Shown here piece by piece: positions 61,657 to 64,000 of a DNA stretch of 64,000 nt. A program made the position numbers and the translations under genes. The stretch is from Mucilaginibacter jinjuensis (GTDB lineage: Bacteria > Bacteroidota > Bacteroidia > Sphingobacteriales > Sphingobacteriaceae): contig NZ_CP117167.1 in the NCBI RefSeq assembly GCF_028596025.1, forward strand, positions 4,030,001 through 4,094,000, in the 5' to 3' direction. The stretch's first letter is position 1. Each line of letters begins with the position of its first letter. The notes beneath the pieces were generated by a model that saw only the letters and a program-made list of their open reading frames with translations, searched no databases and was not told where the DNA came from.

Positions 61657-63352
61657 AAGTTACCCCCAATTGGGCATATAAGTTAAATACATCATTATGC
61701 GGGATGTAATAGGTATTGTTAGGATTATAATCTTTCAAAATCCATTCGTAGTTTAATGATTTTACGCCTTGCAATTTGGCATTAAACAATAGGTTTTTAT
61801 AACCCCAATCGCCTTGCAATCCTAAAGCAAAATCAACCCAGTTTCTGCTGTTGCCATTAATATCAGGGAAAGCAATCTGAGCAAAATCAGTATCATGCTC
61901 ATATCGTTGAAAGATAACACCCAATTTCTTCAAACCCGACACCCAACTCACATTTACTGTTTGCAAATTCCCTCCAGATCCGGTACCGGCTCCTAATATC
62001 TGCCCTTCATTAGTCTGTCCATCATTTACACCAGAATGTATATACCAACCAGAAGCTTGCCTTACAATGCGATCTGAACTTTGCGATAACTGATCAATCT
62101 CAGCGCCAAATAATATACCCTGATCTTTATGCGACGCCAAAGGAATTAATTTTCTCAGGCCAAAGATATAAGCTCTTGAGTGTTCGGGCGAACCAAGAAA
62201 GTCTGCATAATTGTAAGAATTATCATTAAGGCCATATTCAAAATAGATTTCTGCTTTGGCTTTAATAAATAACCAACGAGCATAAAATGAAGTAATTTGA
62301 TCGCGATCAAACCCATCTCCATCTGCGTTGTGGGTATCAGCTTTCTGAAACGGGGTTAAAAATGGGAAATAATTGCTAAAACCATGAATATCACTATGAT
62401 AGGCATTAAATGTCCTTATCCAACCTAAAAACAATCCGGGTACCCATCGGGGTTGATAACTCAAATTAAAGCCTGTATAATAACGCCAGTCGTTCAGTTT
62501 AGGCTGATATAAATTTGTACCGGTCGATGTTGTTGTAACAGTCAAATTTGATTGTCCTGTTGCATCTAAGCGTGCAGCGATGATTTGCCCTTCGAATGAA
62601 CCAATAAAAGTATGTATAGGCCTAACTGTATTTAATGTTAAATGTTTAAAACCCGGCGCATTATTAGTCATAACCAGTGCGTTTTCAATACCTGGCCCCC
62701 ACCAAAGATTTTCATTTGATAAGCCTATCGAAGCCGGCCCAAAAGTTAAACGTATACTGCTTTGCCCTAATGATGCTTTGGTATATGTTCCGTTACCAAA
62801 TCTTTCCGGTTGATCTATATGGTTATGATAATTATAATAACTCGTAAGGTCTACGTCACCATGTCCTGAAGCAAAACCGGCAAAAATCGGATTGGCTGCA
62901 TATACATACTCTGGTCTAAATTGTATGCTCAACGGGCCAATCTTAAAAAAGAAACCGCCGCTAATCATAGTTTGATACCCCTTTGCGGGTATCATTAAAC
63001 CATCATTCCAACCATAGGGGTGATTAGAATTATATTGTTGTATCATTGTTAACGGCAATATCTGGAATGCCCCATATCCTTTGGCAAACGAGACAGGGCC
63101 GGTTGGTTTAAACCAGCTATCTTTTTGCTGTGTACTATCGGGATCATACACATTATGTACTTTGGTAGCTTTTGCCGGATACAGCGGCCTAACGGAAAAT
63201 GATACCGTAGAATCTAACCCGCCGTTTAGTTGTAACCTCCTATAATAATCTTCCAGTACGGGTGTGCCTACAGGTATGGTTTGCGCAAATATCAAATTTG
63301 ATGATAAACCAAAGGCAAGGGCTATACTTATGGTTAAAAAGATTCTCTTCAT
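61646..63352 (-). CDS. Outer membrane capsule assembly Wzi family protein 2
   Basis: This 568-residue protein has a signal peptide (1-23, IFA-QTI) and ends in LGVTFRF with a terminal Phe, as outer-membrane barrels do. The segments GPASIGLSNENLWWGPGIENALVMTNNAPGFKHLTL (ends given) and HTFIGSFEGQII match Wzi family capsule-anchoring proteins. Its C-terminal half resembles the partial gene that starts at 63359, six bases away, so the two form a tandem pair. It should bind or organise surface polysaccharide. Confidence 0.85.
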   Translation of the reverse strand: MKRIFLTISIALAFGLSSNLIFAQTIPVGTPVLEDYYRRLQLNGGLDSTVSFSVRPLYPAKATKVHNVYDPDSTQQKDSWFKPTGPVSFAKGYGAFQILPLTMIQQYNSNHPYGWNDGLMIPAKGYQTMISGGFFFKIGPLSIQFRPEYVYAANPIFAGFASGHGDVDLTSYYNYHNHIDQPERFGNGTYTKASLGQSSIRLTFGPASIGLSNENLWWGPGIENALVMTNNAPGFKHLTLNTVRPIHTFIGSFEGQIIAARLDATGQSNLTVTTTSTGTNLYQPKLNDWRYYTGFNLSYQPRWVPGLFLGWIRTFNAYHSDIHGFSNYFPFLTPFQKADTHNADGDGFDRDQITSFYARWLFIKAKAEIYFEYGLNDNSYNYADFLGSPEHSRAYIFGLRKLIPLASHKDQGILFGAEIDQLSQSSDRIVRQASGWYIHSGVNDGQTNEGQILGAGTGSGGNLQTVNVSWVSGLKKLGVIFQRYEHDTDFAQIAFPDINGNSRNWVDFALGLQGDWGYKNLLFNAKLQGVKSLNYEWILKDYNPNNTYYIPHNDVFNLYAQLGVTFRF

Positions 63353-63358
63353 GTTCTA

Positions 63359-64000
63359 TTAAAATCTATAAGTTAAACCTGCCTGTACCTGTAAATTAAA
63401 TTTGGTAGCTCCGGGTACATAATATGTTCCGCCTGGTACTTCTTTTGATGAATCAAGATACCATTGGTAGTCTAATGAGTATACCCCCATTAATTTGGCA
63501 TTAAATATAAAATTGTCATAATTCCATTCTCCATTTAGTCCAGCACTTAGGTCAACCCAATGGCGTCTCCAGTCTTGTATGTCGTTAAAGGTATAATAGT
63601 AGAAATCATCATTGTGCAAATATCTTTCAAACTGAAGCCCTAATCGTTTTAAGCCTTTAACCCAGCTTACATCTAAAGTTTGCAGGTTGGCGCCCGGGCC
63701 AATACCGGCACCTAATGATTGCCCCATGTTGGTATATCCTTGCCTGATGTATGGGTTCACATACCACTCTGTAAGTCCCAATATCTTATTGGTGTTGGTT
63801 TCTCCTAACTGTGTGGCCTCAATACTAACCATAATGCCTGCGCCATTGTCGCTGTTTAACGGCATCAATTTTCTAAGCCCAAACACATACGCACGCCCGT
63901 CATTAGGTTGCAATAAAGCGTTTCTAACGGTATTTGTATTATTGTCTATACCGTATTCAAAATAAATTTCTGCATGTTCTTCGGGCCAAACCCAACGGGT
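63359..64000 (-). CDS. Outer membrane capsule assembly Wzi family protein 3, partial (runs off window)
   Basis: The frame is open to the last base of the window, so the 5' part is missing; 213 C-terminal residues are seen. WPEEHAEIYFEYGID, YVFGLRKLMPL and a closing LTYRF line up with the matching parts of the preceding paralogue (AEIYFEYGLND, YIFGLRKLIPL, VTFRF). The TTG at 63913 is an internal Leu and not the start. It belongs to the same operon orientation as Wzi 2. Confidence 0.83.
   Translation of the reverse strand, partial: TRWVWPEEHAEIYFEYGIDNNTNTVRNALLQPNDGRAYVFGLRKLMPLNSDNGAGIMVSIEATQLGETNTNKILGLTEWYVNPYIRQGYTNMGQSLGAGIGPGANLQTLDVSWVKGLKRLGLQFERYLHNDDFYYYTFNDIQDWRRHWVDLSAGLNGEWNYDNFIFNAKLMGVYSLDYQWYLDSSKEVPGGTYYVPGATKFNLQVQAGLTYRF

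Overview
The window looks like a chromosomal segment of a Bacteroidota bacterium, most likely family Sphingobacteriaceae (Mucilaginibacter/Pedobacter-like). The grounds are moderate-to-low GC, TAnnTTTG-type promoter boxes, few Shine-Dalgarno sequences, DUF4251, capsule-assembly Wzi and FdhF/YdeP family proteins, and many short intergenic inverted repeats. The genus is inference. There is no phage, IS element or CRISPR array.

Layout. 1-896 is the 3' part of htpG, and 1206-1718 a DUF4251 lipoprotein-like/periplasmic protein. 1807-5352 (minus) is an fdhF-like molybdoenzyme, a small conserved protein and fdhD. 5869-8484 (minus) is a large GH63-like glucosidase. 8600-28987 is a first exopolysaccharide (EPS) region: glycosyltransferases, a stand-alone receiver domain followed by a phosphoglycosyl transferase carrying a pseudo-receiver, acyltransferase, Wzx flippase, Wzy-like polymerase, a Wzc-like co-polymerase with a degenerate kinase domain, a half-length TolC-like protein and a WbpM/CapD-type NDP-sugar dehydratase. 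Embedded in it is a partner-switching cassette (receiver-SpoIIE phosphatase, STAS, HATPase plus a membrane protein). 29503-29576 is tRNA-Pro(UGG). 29902-38195 holds a hydrolase, a Tat-exported phospholipase C with a metallophosphoesterase, two LLM flavin oxidoreductases, a VOC protein, a broken DUF4386 gene and a short peptide gene that resembles RiPP precursors.

38245-42634 is the most interesting part. An ECF sigma factor and a ZAS-type anti-sigma factor sit between a gene for a secreted Met-rich pentapeptide-repeat protein and a divergent operon encoding a DUF1223 thioredoxin-like protein, a cytochrome b and an MsrP-like molybdoenzyme. Three promoters here share GTAAGG-N15-CGACTAAG with identical spacing, one before sigma, one before the Met-rich protein and one before the operon. 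I infer an autoregulated ECF regulon for periplasmic methionine-oxidation (reactive chlorine-type) stress, comparable in logic to the SigF/MrpX/YedY1 system known from Azospira but with a different class of anti-sigma factor.

42636-49901 contains a SWIM-SNF2 helicase, a small WXXGXW-repeat protein and an overlapping CheR methyltransferase/PAS histidine kinase pair. 50063-64000 is a second EPS region: glycosyltransferases, acetyltransferase, RmlD-like reductase, three Wzi-like outer-membrane proteins, a Wza-like SLBB exporter and a Wzz-type chain-length regulator without kinase. The Wza/Wzz pair here and the TolC-like/Wzc-like pair of the first region suggest two export routes, or one route split over two loci.
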